DNA from: Fidelibacterota bacterium
Lineage (GTDB): Bacteria; Fidelibacterota; UBA2242; JAFGTP01
Reading direction: 5' to 3'
NCBI GenBank assembly: GCA_016934035.1
Contig: JAFGTP010000065.1
Coordinates: 1-57,149, forward strand
DNA length: 57,149 nt
Numbering within the stretch: the stretch's first letter is position 1; each line of letters begins with the position of its first letter. The notes below the pieces were generated by a model. It did not search any database. It was not told where the DNA came from and saw only the letters and a list, made by a program, of their open reading frames with translations. Position numbers and translations under genes: made by a program. Below are positions 1 to 7,880 of the stretch, piece after piece.

Positions 1-2
1 CA

Positions 3-926
3 ATAACCGTCAGAATTCAAAATAATTCCACTGTTCCGACTGATACTTCCAGGGCTTCCATTGAAGTCAATTATTCCGATTACAGAATGAATTTTGTTAT
101 TCCGCCACTGGAACCCGGGCAAAATTATATGATTGGTCATGATTTAATTATCCCTGAAAGTGGCAACTATACAGCTGAAGTCATGCTGGATATTGATGAG
201 CAGGTGGATGAAGAAAATGAAGATAATAATTTCAGGCAGATCACTTTTTCTGTGGAACCGGTAAATCTACCTGATCTCGAAATTATCGGTTTATATTTAA
301 ATCCAACTAATCCGACTACAATGGATTCTGTTTCTATTAATGCTACAGTAAAAAACAGTAGTACGATATCAGCCGGAATTTCAAAAGCAGTTATTCAAAT
401 AACAGGAGAAATCAACCCTCCGAAAATTGACATTCCTTCTCTGGGAATCAGTGAAATTTATAATATTGAACGAAAAATATTGATTAATCAAGCCGGTTCT
501 TATACGATATCAGCAGAAGCGGATTGTGATGACGAGGTTGAAGAACTCGATGAGAATAACAATAATGAAGAATTAATTCTTGAAGTCGTCAATCATTCAA
601 AACCGGATTTAATAATAGAAAGTTTTATAATCAGCCCGTCTAGTCCGACTAATAAGGATACTATTACCTTTACCATAGTGGTCAAAAATATCGGAAATGT
701 TCTTGCTGAAAAATCAACAGTTGCAACAAAAATTCACGGCGAAAAATCATTAACCACTTATGGAATTCCCTCGTTGTATCCCGGTGAATCCTACACTGTT
801 ACCCGTCAATCAAAAATAAATATAATCGGATTTATATCGGCAGAAGCCTGGGCTGATTATGATATGGATGTGGATGAATCCGATGAAACCAATAACGATG
901 TAAAGATTTATTTTACCGTTAATTGA
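3..926 (+). CDS. CARDB-repeat extracellular protein, 5' end outside window
   Basis: The reading frame is open from the left edge (first full codon at 3), so only the C-terminal part, about 307 residues, is present. An internal ATG at 87 is not a convincing start: it has no ribosome site and the same repeat pattern continues upstream of it. At least two full CARDB-type repeats are visible, beginning PDLEIIGLYLNPTNPT and PDLIIESFIISPSSPT, each with a KN(S/I)(S/G) turn and an acidic DxxxxVxExDExNN-like end. CARDB is an Ig-like beta fold of bacterial surface and secreted proteins. The protein ends right after a repeat with no sorting domain. Binding partner is unknown. It converges on the next gene across a strong hairpin. 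Confidence 0.8.
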   Translation: MTVRIQNNSTVPTDTSRASIEVNYSDYRMNFVIPPLEPGQNYMIGHDLIIPESGNYTAEVMLDIDEQVDEENEDNNFRQITFSVEPVNLPDLEIIGLYLNPTNPTTMDSVSINATVKNSSTISAGISKAVIQITGEINPPKIDIPSLGISEIYNIERKILINQAGSYTISAEADCDDEVEELDENNNNEELILEVVNHSKPDLIIESFIISPSSPTNKDTITFTIVVKNIGNVLAEKSTVATKIHGEKSLTTYGIPSLYPGESYTVTRQSKINIIGFISAEAWADYDMDVDESDETNNDVKIYFTVN

Positions 927-935
927 CAACAATTC

Positions 936-978
936 AAATCCATAACGGAGAAAATATTTCTATCTCCGTTATGGATTT
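936..978. terminator. Bidirectional hairpin between convergent genes
   Basis: A perfect inverted repeat, arm AAATCCATAACGGAG at 936-950 and its complement at 964-978, with a loop of about 12 bases. It sits between the stop of the CARDB gene (926) and the stop of the opposing lipoprotein gene (987). There is no strong U-tract, so it may act as a transcript-end stem or a weak bidirectional terminator. Confidence 0.7.
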
Positions 979-986
979 AATAAAAA

Positions 987-1994
987 TCAAAATCCTTCCG
1001 GTCTTAATTTTTCTATCAATTCAGCACTAATCCAATAGACATTAGAACTTCCATTATCTGACGAATCAAAAATCTTAATAAATTCCCCATAGGTCAAATC
1101 CTTCGGTTTTTCAGTTGATCGTCCACTCATGAAAAATAAATATTTACCATCGGCAGATAAGGAAGCAGACCATTCTCTGGCGTTTTCGGAATTGACCGGT
1201 TTTCCCATGTTTTGCGGTTCGCTCCATTGATCAGCATTATTGCGGAAAGTAATATAATAATCCACACCACCCAGTGTCGTTTCCATTCCGGCTACTGGAA
1301 CAATAATGAAATCTTCATCTGGTGAAATGAAGGCATTAAACTGGCTGCTGCCACAATTGACCTGTTCGGGAAGTTTTTCCGGCTCCTGATATTTTCCATC
1401 AATCAATTGAGATCGGTAAATAAACCCAATCGGACTGCCTTTTTCCTGTCGGGTAAAATATATTGTACCCTCTTTTGTTACAGAAGGATAATATTCTTCA
1501 TCGGTAGAGTTTATCGGTTCACCCAAATTATAGGGCTCTCCCCAACCATCTCCGATTCGGTCGACCACCCAGATATCCTGATCACCTTTTACAGTATCAC
1601 CGGCATCAAAATCAGGGCGGTTTGATAAAAAATACAGATGCTTGCCATCCGGAGAAATGCACGGCTCAAAATCCATATATTCCGGGTTCCGGCTAAATGG
1701 TGCAATTTCCGGATTTGTCCATGTTCCATCAGAATTTTGGTGGCAGAACATGATCGCACTATAATTAAAATTACCAAAGGAAGCGCAAAAATAGATCTCT
1801 TTACCATTTGGCATCATGGTTACATCACGATTATCCATTCCATTTGATACAATTCCGGGTGCAAAGAGTTTATCTTCTGAACCGGCAGGTGGCACCTGAC
1901 CTAAATATGGGCCAACTGGTTTTTGACATTCCGTTTTTGATGAACAGCCGAAAACAAATATTAATACTACGATTAGAAAGGTATACTTTTTCAT
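987..1994 (-). CDS. Lipoprotein with TolB/WD40-like beta-propeller repeats
   Basis: 335 residues. A short basic N-terminus and hydrophobic stretch end in the lipobox VFGC (Cys17), so it is probably a lipid-anchored outer-membrane or periplasmic protein. The body contains PD40-type repeats: MMPNGKEIYFCAS, ISPDGKHLYFLSNRP, VTKEGTIYFTRQ, ISPDEDFIIVPV and LSADGKYLFFMSGR, the pattern of TolB-like six-bladed propellers. No catalytic motif is seen; such proteins usually bind partners or ligands. A strong GAGGAG ribosome site precedes the ATG at 1994. It is a single gene with its own leader; function beyond fold is not known. Confidence 0.85.
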   Translation of the reverse strand: MKKYTFLIVVLIFVFGCSSKTECQKPVGPYLGQVPPAGSEDKLFAPGIVSNGMDNRDVTMMPNGKEIYFCASFGNFNYSAIMFCHQNSDGTWTNPEIAPFSRNPEYMDFEPCISPDGKHLYFLSNRPDFDAGDTVKGDQDIWVVDRIGDGWGEPYNLGEPINSTDEEYYPSVTKEGTIYFTRQEKGSPIGFIYRSQLIDGKYQEPEKLPEQVNCGSSQFNAFISPDEDFIIVPVAGMETTLGGVDYYITFRNNADQWSEPQNMGKPVNSENAREWSASLSADGKYLFFMSGRSTEKPKDLTYGEFIKIFDSSDNGSSNVYWISAELIEKLRPEGF

Positions 1995-2101
1995 ATTCTC
2001 CTCCTCAAAATTTTTATCAAATTAATGCAAATAGATATAATGTGGGAGGTTTTTTGAATGAATTGTGCCATTTGGGCCTGAAATAACACTTTAGAAATTA
2101 A

Positions 2102-2137
2102 TTTAAAATAAAAAGGGACTGACCGAAGTCAGTCCCT
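2102..2137 (-). terminator. Intrinsic terminator of the POT transporter gene
   Basis: A perfect 10-bp stem (AGGGACTGAC 2114-2123 and GTCAGTCCCT 2128-2137) closes a CGAA tetraloop. Read on the minus strand it is followed by a T-rich run (complement of 2102-2114), and it lies about 50 bases past the stop of the transporter gene at 2190. Confidence 0.85.
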
Positions 2138-2189
2138 GAATATTATTCCAACCATTTCAAAGGTTTTTTATGATTCGAAAGGTTTAACT

Positions 2190-3830
2190 CTATTTATTGC
2201 CTTTAGCGATGAATTTATTGTACAATGTAAGTCCAATAATAGTTGCCACACCGATCATGGCAAAAATCAGCCACAGCGTTCTTGGCTGTTGCAGATTATC
2301 AACAAAATGCACATAAAGTTTTGCACCGACAACAGCACCGACAGAAGATCCAATAACGCCGTAAAGGAAGATATATCCCATATAGGTTGCCAGTCTCTCC
2401 TTTGGAGCCGTCTGTCCAACGTAGGAAATAAATTTCGGATGGGCGGACATTTCACCAATTGAAAACAGCACAATACCCAACATGAAAACCCAGATACCTG
2501 GGCTGACAGCCAATACTGCCATACCCACTGTCGCAATTCCAATACCGGTCATCATGGTGGGAAGCGCTTTTGTGTTTTTAACAATTGCGGAAACAATCAA
2601 TTGCAACAGAATAATGGTGCCAGCATTGATAACCGTGACATGTTCAACGTCAAAATGCCATTGATAGGATAAACCGAAAAAGGCAAAAACCTTATTTACT
2701 GCAGTATCCAGCTGAGCGGCGTCCACATAATCTTTGACGTACCAAAGTACTGAATCAAACATCTGAAAATACAGCACCCAGAAACCAGAATAGATAACAA
2801 TCAGCAAAAGAAAGTGGAAAAAATCAATAAACTTTGCTTCATCATCAGTTTCAATTTTAAATAATGAAAACACCGTCATATAAATTATTGAACTTAAAAT
2901 TCTGGCAAAAAGTGAAAGCCCAGGCAACAGCCAAAGGACCAGTCCGATAATCACAAACAAGGCAATCTGGGCCGGTGTTTTTTTCATATTTCTGCTGGTA
3001 ACATTCATGACAAAATAACTGCCAAATACGAGCAACATAACGAATAGAAGCATAAAACTTCCGTTGACAGCAAAATTATATATACCCAAGACCAGAACCA
3101 AAAGTGAAAGACCATAAATGATGGCAGCAGATTGTGCCAGTTTTTTACCTTTGACAAACAGCAATACAACCGGGCTGTAGATGATTTCAAAGGCGTTGGC
3201 AACAGTCTGCATGAGATCTTTTTTATTTTTATCTTCAGGCATCGGCGGTTGCTTGTAAAGAAAAATAGTGGGCAAAATCATGATACCGGTGCCAATGGCC
3301 GCTGCGATCATCACCCAACTCCAAGTCGGATCCACCTCCTTTAAAAAGGGTACCAGGAAAAGTGGGAACAGAAAAGCACCTAAATTGATCGTCCAGTAAA
3401 AAATACCAAAACCTAAGGTCGATGTATTTTCATCAGTAACTCTGGCAATGGTACCAGAAATCACCGGCTTAAATGTACCGGCGCCAATGGCCATGACACA
3501 AAGAGCCAGAAAAAGCGCGCCATAGGCAGTCATCTGACTGGCCAGCAAATATCCGCCACTTAAAAAAGTAAAGGCTACCAATAAAGTCTTACGATAACCG
3601 AAACGGTCAGCCAAAGCACCGGAAACAATCGGTAAAAAGTATAAAATCGGTTGAATTGTGCCTTTAATCAATCCCACATTTTCTTTTGCAAAGCCAAGTT
3701 TTTCGGTCATGTAGATTGACAGAATACTCATGACACCATAGTAAGATCCTCTCTCGAAAAATTCCATCATTATAGCTATCCAGTAGGTCACCGGAAAGGA
3801 TTTAAATATTCCTTTTTTCTTTTCGCTCAT
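2190..3830 (-). CDS. POT/PTR2-family proton-coupled oligopeptide transporter
   Basis: 546 residues, a polytopic inner-membrane MFS protein. The N-terminus carries the family motif ExxER in EFFERGSYYG (Glu23 to Arg27), which in POT transporters couples proton to peptide transport. The MFS loop GALADRFGYRK follows. The fourth usual aromatic after ER (often ERFSYYG) is Gly here. A long insert with extra helices (about residues 200-330) is common in bacterial POT members. It would import di- or tripeptides with protons. A GAGGGGA ribosome site lies upstream of the ATG at 3830. Single-gene unit ending at the terminator at 2102-2137. Family is clear; substrate range is inferred. Confidence 0.9.
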   Translation of the reverse strand: MSEKKKGIFKSFPVTYWIAIMMEFFERGSYYGVMSILSIYMTEKLGFAKENVGLIKGTIQPILYFLPIVSGALADRFGYRKTLLVAFTFLSGGYLLASQMTAYGALFLALCVMAIGAGTFKPVISGTIARVTDENTSTLGFGIFYWTINLGAFLFPLFLVPFLKEVDPTWSWVMIAAAIGTGIMILPTIFLYKQPPMPEDKNKKDLMQTVANAFEIIYSPVVLLFVKGKKLAQSAAIIYGLSLLVLVLGIYNFAVNGSFMLLFVMLLVFGSYFVMNVTSRNMKKTPAQIALFVIIGLVLWLLPGLSLFARILSSIIYMTVFSLFKIETDDEAKFIDFFHFLLLIVIYSGFWVLYFQMFDSVLWYVKDYVDAAQLDTAVNKVFAFFGLSYQWHFDVEHVTVINAGTIILLQLIVSAIVKNTKALPTMMTGIGIATVGMAVLAVSPGIWVFMLGIVLFSIGEMSAHPKFISYVGQTAPKERLATYMGYIFLYGVIGSSVGAVVGAKLYVHFVDNLQQPRTLWLIFAMIGVATIIGLTLYNKFIAKGNK

Positions 3831-4019
3831 GAAGACTTCCCCTCAATTTTATTAATTTTAACAAGGAAAAATATCAGTTTTAAAGTAAAAATAAAAGGGA
3901 AAAGTGACCAAAATTGCCAAATATGAATTGTCCATACAAAAAAATATCCGCTGATTTTTAATCACGAAAAGTAAAAAAAGTTATTCACAATTAAACCGAA
4001 TCCTTTTAAGTTATCCATC

Positions 4020-4508
4020 ATGAAAAATAATTACCTGAGAATCGCAGAACTGGTTCCTTCAAAACTTCATCACCTGATCTGGAAAGATGAAAGCCGGGAC
4101 ACCTTTATACTCACCAAATTTGCTGAAATACACCGCTTTGAAGAAGATACCTGTCGCATGATCTGCTGGACAAAAAGCGCCTTCAACAAAATAAAAAAAT
4201 CGAAACTCCTTTTTGATGTTGACTATACGGACGACGGTCTTTACATGGCCCTGTTTAAAAATGAAGACCTGCCGAAAATTTTGAATTTCGGTATTCATTT
4301 GCGCCGACCGCATCATAGTGGCAAGTGGTTGCTGGATAAAAAAGAACGATTGGCCCATGATATTCGTCCTTATGACGGAAAATCAATCACCAAACCGGCA
4401 TATAATGAAAAATTCTACCAAAAATTATCACCCCAGATAAAAAGTTCACTCTTTGCTCATCTGAAACCGCCGGAAAAATCCAAAGCCCATCAGGAAGAAT
4501 TACTTTAG
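4020..4508 (+). CDS. Hypothetical protein, 162 aa
   Basis: I do not recognise a family. The protein is soluble, basic and rich in Lys, His and aromatic residues, with no signal peptide or membrane segment. Notable stretches are CRMICWTKSAFNKIKKS (residues about 42-58), LRRPHHSGKWLLDKKERL (about 98-115) and a Lys/Pro/Glu-rich tail. No clear ribosome site precedes the ATG at 4020. It stands alone between two divergent/convergent minus-strand genes and is followed by a U-tailed hairpin, which supports its being a real transcription unit. Base composition resembles the neighbours. Confidence 0.6.
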   Translation: MKNNYLRIAELVPSKLHHLIWKDESRDTFILTKFAEIHRFEEDTCRMICWTKSAFNKIKKSKLLFDVDYTDDGLYMALFKNEDLPKILNFGIHLRRPHHSGKWLLDKKERLAHDIRPYDGKSITKPAYNEKFYQKLSPQIKSSLFAHLKPPEKSKAHQEELL

Positions 4509-4523
4509 AAACCCGAAAGAAAG

Positions 4524-4567
4524 AAACCCTTCGGTCCTTATTCATTATGGAAGGTTTTTTTTAATTT
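4524..4567 (+). terminator. Probable intrinsic terminator
   Basis: AAACCCTTC (4524-4532) can pair with GGAAGGTTT near 4549-4557 with one bulged C; a run of eight or more T follows immediately. Located just past the stop of the 162-aa gene. Confidence 0.6.
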
Positions 4568-5407
4568 TTATTTCTTTCTTTCTTCTTCTTTTTTGGTGAC
4601 AGTTGAATTTTGCGGTTTGAATTTTTCCATTTTCGGAAGAAGTTTTTTCAGTTGCGCAACCCGTTTTTCATCAGCCGGGTGTGTACTGGCAAACTCAGGC
4701 GGTTTGGCGCCGCCCAATTTTGACATTCTCTCCCAGAAGGTGACAGACTCCTGCGGTTCATATCCAGCCATGGTCATTAAGGTTAGCCCGAACTGATCGG
4801 CTTCATATTCATGCAAGCGGCTATAGGGTAATAACATACCAAACTGAGCTCCCAGTCCAAAAGCAGCCATCCAGATTTGTTGGGTTTGCGCCGGTTTTTC
4901 CTGCAAGGCGACCGAAAGGGCAACGCCCCCAAGCTGAGTCATCAATCCCTGGCTCATTCGTTCATTGCCATGATGCGCCAATGCATGGCCGATTTCGTGT
5001 CCGATGACGACAGCCAGGCCTGCTTCGGTTTGGGTCAAGGGTAAAATTCCGCTATAAACCACGATTTTTCCGCCAGGCATACACCAGGCATTGACTTCAT
5101 CGCTTTTAACAAGTTTAAATTCCCAATCAAAATTTTTAATTTCATCACCAAGTTTCTTATCGGTCAGGTAATTTTCGGCGGCTCCGGCCAGTTTTTGACC
5201 AACCCGTTGAACCATTGCTGCTTCTTTCCCGGAAGCAATCACCTGATTGGAATCAAGGAAGGTTTTATATTGCTGAAAACTCATTGACAACATGGTGGAT
5301 GTCGGTATGAGACTGATTTGCCTGCGTCCGGTCAGCGGCATAGTCGAACAGGCAACAAGAAGCAGGGAAATGATGATAGCAGAAAAAAAGAATTTACTAT
5401 TTTTCAT
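4568..5407 (-). CDS. M48-family metalloprotease lipoprotein
   Basis: 279 residues from the ATG at 5407, chosen because AAGGAG lies just upstream; an in-frame ATG eight codons earlier has no such site. Signal peptide ends in lipobox LVAC (Cys20). The zinc site is HEIGH at residues 137-141, with the downstream third ligand region HEYEADQFGL, both diagnostic of peptidase family M48 (BepA/LoiP/Oma1-like). The N-terminal PLTGRRQISLIP segment is also typical of this family. It should act at the outer membrane in quality control of envelope proteins. Slightly shorter than BepA and without the TPR tail. Single gene. Confidence 0.9.
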   Translation of the reverse strand: MKNSKFFFSAIIISLLLVACSTMPLTGRRQISLIPTSTMLSMSFQQYKTFLDSNQVIASGKEAAMVQRVGQKLAGAAENYLTDKKLGDEIKNFDWEFKLVKSDEVNAWCMPGGKIVVYSGILPLTQTEAGLAVVIGHEIGHALAHHGNERMSQGLMTQLGGVALSVALQEKPAQTQQIWMAAFGLGAQFGMLLPYSRLHEYEADQFGLTLMTMAGYEPQESVTFWERMSKLGGAKPPEFASTHPADEKRVAQLKKLLPKMEKFKPQNSTVTKKEEERKK

Positions 5408-5465
5408 GTTGATCTCCTTAAATTTTTTCAAAATATAAACACAACCGATAAAAGAATATAATAAT

Positions 5466-6398
5466 TTAGATTGTGATCTTCATACCTTCATAAGCCAGTT
5501 GAATATCCAGTTCAGACCGGGAATAATTTTGCTGATGATGTTGCTTGACCTGTTGCAAATTTTTTTCAATTTCCAAGTCCGTTTTATCCGGATCATGATG
5601 AAACAGCACCAGTTTTCTGACTCCGGCAGCGACAGCCAAATCAACGCCAGTCTCACCGATGCTGTGTCCATAATCTTTCTTATCGGATATCTCTTCGCGG
5701 CTGAATTGTGAATCAAAAATGAGAACATCCGCCCCCTGACAGAAACGAATGACCGCTTCATTGGGTTTTTCCAAAAATACATCGGTCATATATATTGCTA
5801 TTTTATTATTATCTTTCAACCGATAAGAATAAGAAGTTCCGGGGTGATTTTGAAGAAGATAAGAAATCTCGGTGTGACCAATCTGAAAAAGTTCTTCTTT
5901 TAATTGGTAAAATGACTTTTTCGCTTTTAATAATTCAAACCCAACGGGGAAAAAACGATGGTCCTGCTGATATTCCAGGCGGACTTTCAGATTTTCCAGG
6001 GGTGAATAAAATCTCAACTGGCAGTCAGATTGATGGGCCGGTTTAAAAAAAGGCAGCCCTGAAATATGGTCCCAATGAGTATGAGAAAGTAAAATATGAA
6101 AAATATGGTTATAATTTTCTCTGTTTTTCTCAATAAAGTTGCCAAGAGGCTTCATGCCGCTTCCCATATCCAGGATCAGCGTCAGATCGTCAATATTGAT
6201 TTCCACACAGGCAGTGTTGCCGCCAATGCTGCCGAAATCCAAAGGCGAAACCGTCTCCAGAAATTTTTTGAGTTCTTCACTATTATTTAATTGCCGATCA
6301 GGTTTGCGTTCTGCAAGGTAAATGAGTTTTTCTTTGATCTGTTCGGTTGTAATAGGTGTGGGAATAGATCCGCGTACACCCCAAAATTTTATATCCAT
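5466..6398 (-). CDS. Metallo-beta-lactamase-fold hydrolase
   Basis: 310 residues from the ATG at 6398, preceded by AGGGA; an upstream in-frame ATG at 6425 lacks a site. The start MDIKFWGVRGSIPTP and the conserved GGNTACVEI are typical of the MBL subgroup annotated as phosphodiesterase-like hydrolases. Metal-binding motif is HTHWDH (about residues 106-111), followed by a distal His in QNHPGTSYSY, Asp in MTDVFLE, and LVLFHHDP near the end. A cyclic-nucleotide or other phosphodiester substrate is possible but is inference. There is no signal peptide, so it is cytoplasmic. It lies downstream of the M48 gene's strand partner with a 58-base gap and may be transcribed toward it. Confidence 0.85.
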   Translation of the reverse strand: MDIKFWGVRGSIPTPITTEQIKEKLIYLAERKPDRQLNNSEELKKFLETVSPLDFGSIGGNTACVEINIDDLTLILDMGSGMKPLGNFIEKNRENYNHIFHILLSHTHWDHISGLPFFKPAHQSDCQLRFYSPLENLKVRLEYQQDHRFFPVGFELLKAKKSFYQLKEELFQIGHTEISYLLQNHPGTSYSYRLKDNNKIAIYMTDVFLEKPNEAVIRFCQGADVLIFDSQFSREEISDKKDYGHSIGETGVDLAVAAGVRKLVLFHHDPDKTDLEIEKNLQQVKQHHQQNYSRSELDIQLAYEGMKITI

Positions 6399-6700
6399 AA
6401 TCCCTGTTCTATTTATGTTAAACAACGGAATAAACTATTAGAATATAAAAAATCCATTTATGATTTGGAACACTTTCAAGTAAATATATTTGAAATAATC
6501 GGAAGGATCATTCTGAAATTAAATTTTTTTGTGAGCGGTGAAAGTGCTCTCCTCCATTGTCTGAACAAAGACACCTTCAATTCCAATAAATCTTTAGAAT
6601 TTTAACAACCTGGCGCCAGGTTTTGGAATTATAGGAAAATTCTAATCTCGATAAAAGGCATTTTCATTTTTTGTCAATCGGCTTTTCAGAGAAAGGAAAG
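6399..6700. other. Gene-free stretch with a 16-bp palindrome
   Basis: About 300 bases between the MBL gene start and the end of the XRE cassette, both on the minus strand. I see no credible coding region. It contains the perfect palindrome AACCTGGCGCCAGGTT (6607-6622), listed separately, and otherwise AT-rich sequence that should hold the promoter of the MBL gene. Confidence 0.6.
6607..6622. promoter_or_regulatory. Perfect 16-bp palindrome AACCTGGCGCCAGGTT
   Basis: Uninterrupted two-fold symmetry in otherwise AT-rich DNA, about 210 bases upstream of the MBL-hydrolase start (minus strand) and about 80 bases past the last gene of the XRE cassette. It could be a repressor operator, or form a short stem in the XRE-cassette mRNA, although no U-tract follows. 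Confidence 0.4.
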
Positions 6701-6931
6701 TTACTGTGCATTTCGTTGCATTTTCATACCTGTGATATTAACAACAATTGATGCCCCCATCATCACAGCACCAAAACCGGTTAAAAATCCGGATAGAAAA
6801 TCCCCAATGGAAACAAAGTGATTGATAATCGATTTTCCGGCAGTGCATCCCAGACCCAGCAGTAACAGCATCTGGCCGATCATTACAATCTCTTTACCTG
6901 TTCTGTTTTTACAAACCATTTTTAATAACAT
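6701..6931 (-). CDS. Small membrane protein of the XRE cassette
   Basis: 76 residues with two hydrophobic stretches (about 17-33, IGQMLLLLGLGC, and 45-68, LSGFLTGFGAVMMGASIVVNI), so probably two membrane helices. An AAGGAG ribosome site precedes the ATG at 6931. It is the third gene of a minus-strand unit (XRE regulator, 64-aa membrane protein, this gene), 15 bases after the second. I do not recognise a family; its role is unknown, but small membrane proteins are common partners of this XRE type. Confidence 0.75.
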   Translation of the reverse strand: MLLKMVCKNRTGKEIVMIGQMLLLLGLGCTAGKSIINHFVSIGDFLSGFLTGFGAVMMGASIVVNITGMKMQRNAQ

Positions 6932-6946
6932 AATTGTTCTCCTTTT

Positions 6947-7141
6947 TTAATTGGTTATACGAAAATAGATCATTGAACCGATTTTAGTCACAGCAGCAAC
7001 TAACAAAACCACCATATAGTCCCAGCGAATAATTTTGTTGGCAATTAAGTCATAATAAAACCATCCACTGATGACAGCAATGGCTGCCAGCATGGCAATG
7101 CGGGTGGATATCAATTGGTGCTTTCTGAATCTTTCATCCAT
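6947..7141 (-). CDS. Small membrane protein adjacent to XRE regulator
   Basis: 64 residues with two predicted helices (about 14-30 and 41-58). It starts MDERFRKHQLISTRIA, which resembles the short membrane proteins that commonly follow YozG-like XRE regulators in many phyla. A GGAGG ribosome site lies inside the end of the XRE gene and the gap to the XRE stop is only 3 bases, so the two are translated together. Function unknown. Confidence 0.75.
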   Translation of the reverse strand: MDERFRKHQLISTRIAMLAAIAVISGWFYYDLIANKIIRWDYMVVLLVAAVTKIGSMIYFRITN

Positions 7142-7144
7142 TAT

Positions 7145-7357
7145 TTAATCCTCCAGTGAAAATAATTCATCTGTTTTACATTTAAAAATCTTCGCCAGTT
7201 TTAGGGCCAGCGGCAAACTGGGTATATATTTCTCTTTTTCAATAGAATTAATCGACTGCCGGGACACTCCCGATAAAGTTGCCAGATCCTGTTGGGTGAG
7301 GTCCTGCTTAATTCGGTAGTCTTTGACTTTGTTTCTTACTTTTTCATCCATATTCAT
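7145..7357 (-). CDS. XRE-family helix-turn-helix transcriptional regulator
   Basis: 70 residues, almost entirely one HTH_3 domain: RIKQDLTQQDLATLSGVSRQ, then SINSIEKEKYIPSLPLALKL, ending with KCKTDELFSLED. This compact form (YozG-like) is a stand-alone DNA-binding repressor, cytoplasmic and likely dimeric. It is the first gene of a three-gene minus-strand unit with two small membrane proteins. A long inverted repeat and an overlapping promoter (7361-7425) lie immediately upstream, arguing for autoregulation. The alternative start two codons later (MDEKVRN) is equally possible. Confidence 0.9.
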   Translation of the reverse strand: MNMDEKVRNKVKDYRIKQDLTQQDLATLSGVSRQSINSIEKEKYIPSLPLALKLAKIFKCKTDELFSLED

Positions 7358-7360
7358 CTC

Positions 7361-7425
7361 ATGTAAAGTTCACTTGACACCATAGTTTAAAACTATCAAA
7401 TCTTAAAGTCAAGCAAACTTTACAT
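7361..7425. promoter_or_regulatory. Operator/promoter region of the XRE cassette
   Basis: Arms ATGTAAAGTTCACTTGAC (7361-7378) and GTCAAGCAAACTTTACAT (7408-7425) are inverted repeats matching at 16 of 18 positions. Between them lies a second palindrome, ATAGTTTAAAACTAT (7382-7396). A minus-strand promoter fits inside: -35 TTGACT (complement of 7407-7412), 17-bp spacer, -10 TAAACT (complement of 7384-7389). Binding here would block transcription of the XRE gene beginning at 7357. Confidence 0.6.
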
Positions 7426-7484
7426 TTTTTTTATTCCATGTTTTTCAAAGGTCAATATTAGCAACAAAAAATTTGTAATAATCC

Positions 7485-7513
7485 TTGATACCTTGTGCTT
7501 CTATGTATATATT
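7485..7513 (+). promoter_or_regulatory. Promoter of the padR gene
   Basis: -35 TTGATA (7485-7490), 17-bp spacer, -10 TATATT (7508-7513). A start near 7520 would leave a leader of about 18 bases with an AAGG site before the ATG at 7538. The promoter overlaps the operator-like repeat at 7488-7534. Confidence 0.5.
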
Positions 7514-7534
7514 ATACCTAGAAGCACAAGGTAT
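7488..7534. promoter_or_regulatory. PadR operator: perfect 16-bp inverted repeat
   Basis: ATACCTTGTGCTTCTA (7488-7503) and its exact complement TAGAAGCACAAGGTAT (7519-7534) flank a 15-base AT spacer. It covers the -35 to -10 region and the ribosome site of the padR gene. PadR-family repressors typically bind such long dyads at their own promoters. In RNA the same repeat could also fold over the ribosome site. Confidence 0.7.
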
Positions 7535-7537
7535 AAT

Positions 7538-7870
7538 ATGGAATTTTCAAAAGACTTAGTTGCCGCTTCATCCATTCCCTTAATTCTGGCTATTCTTCAG
7601 AAAGAGGAAAACTATGGATATGCCATTATTAAAGAAGTGGCCCTGCTTTCTAACGATCATATGAATTGGTCAGACGGCATGCTTTATCCAGTGCTTCATC
7701 GCCTGGAGAAACAGGGAATGATCGAATCTTTCTGGAAAACCGGAGACACCGGCAGAAAACGTAAATATTACAAAATCACATCAGGTGGCACAGTCCATCT
7801 CCAGGATCAGAGAGAACAATGGGAATTGGTTTTCAAAACCCTGAAAACCAGCTGGGACCACAAAGAATAA
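7538..7870 (+). CDS. PadR-family transcriptional regulator
   Basis: 110 residues from the ATG at 7538. An in-frame ATG at 7493 lies within the operator arm and is unlikely. The winged helix spans residues about 10-85 with the family features NYGYAIIKEV, SDGMLYPVLHRLEKQGMIES and GRKRKYYKITSGG; the C-terminal helix QREQWELVFKTLKT is the dimerisation arm of subfamily 1. It senses an unknown ligand or acts as an autorepressor. It is followed after 10 bases by a HAAS-domain membrane protein, the usual partner of PadR in many bacteria. Confidence 0.92.
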   Translation: MEFSKDLVAASSIPLILAILQKEENYGYAIIKEVALLSNDHMNWSDGMLYPVLHRLEKQGMIESFWKTGDTGRKRKYYKITSGGTVHLQDQREQWELVFKTLKTSWDHKE

Positions 7871-7880
7871 GGAGAAACCA

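Noticed and set aside
6291..6605. 104-codon plus-strand frame over the MBL gene start and spacer
   Set aside because: Half of it is antisense to the MBL gene, and there is no ribosome site or protein-like composition.
7532..7537. Perfect TATAAT just before the padR ATG as a -10 box
   Set aside because: Transcription would start downstream of the ATG. The -10 at 7508-7513 with a 17-bp spacer from TTGATA fits the gene start better.
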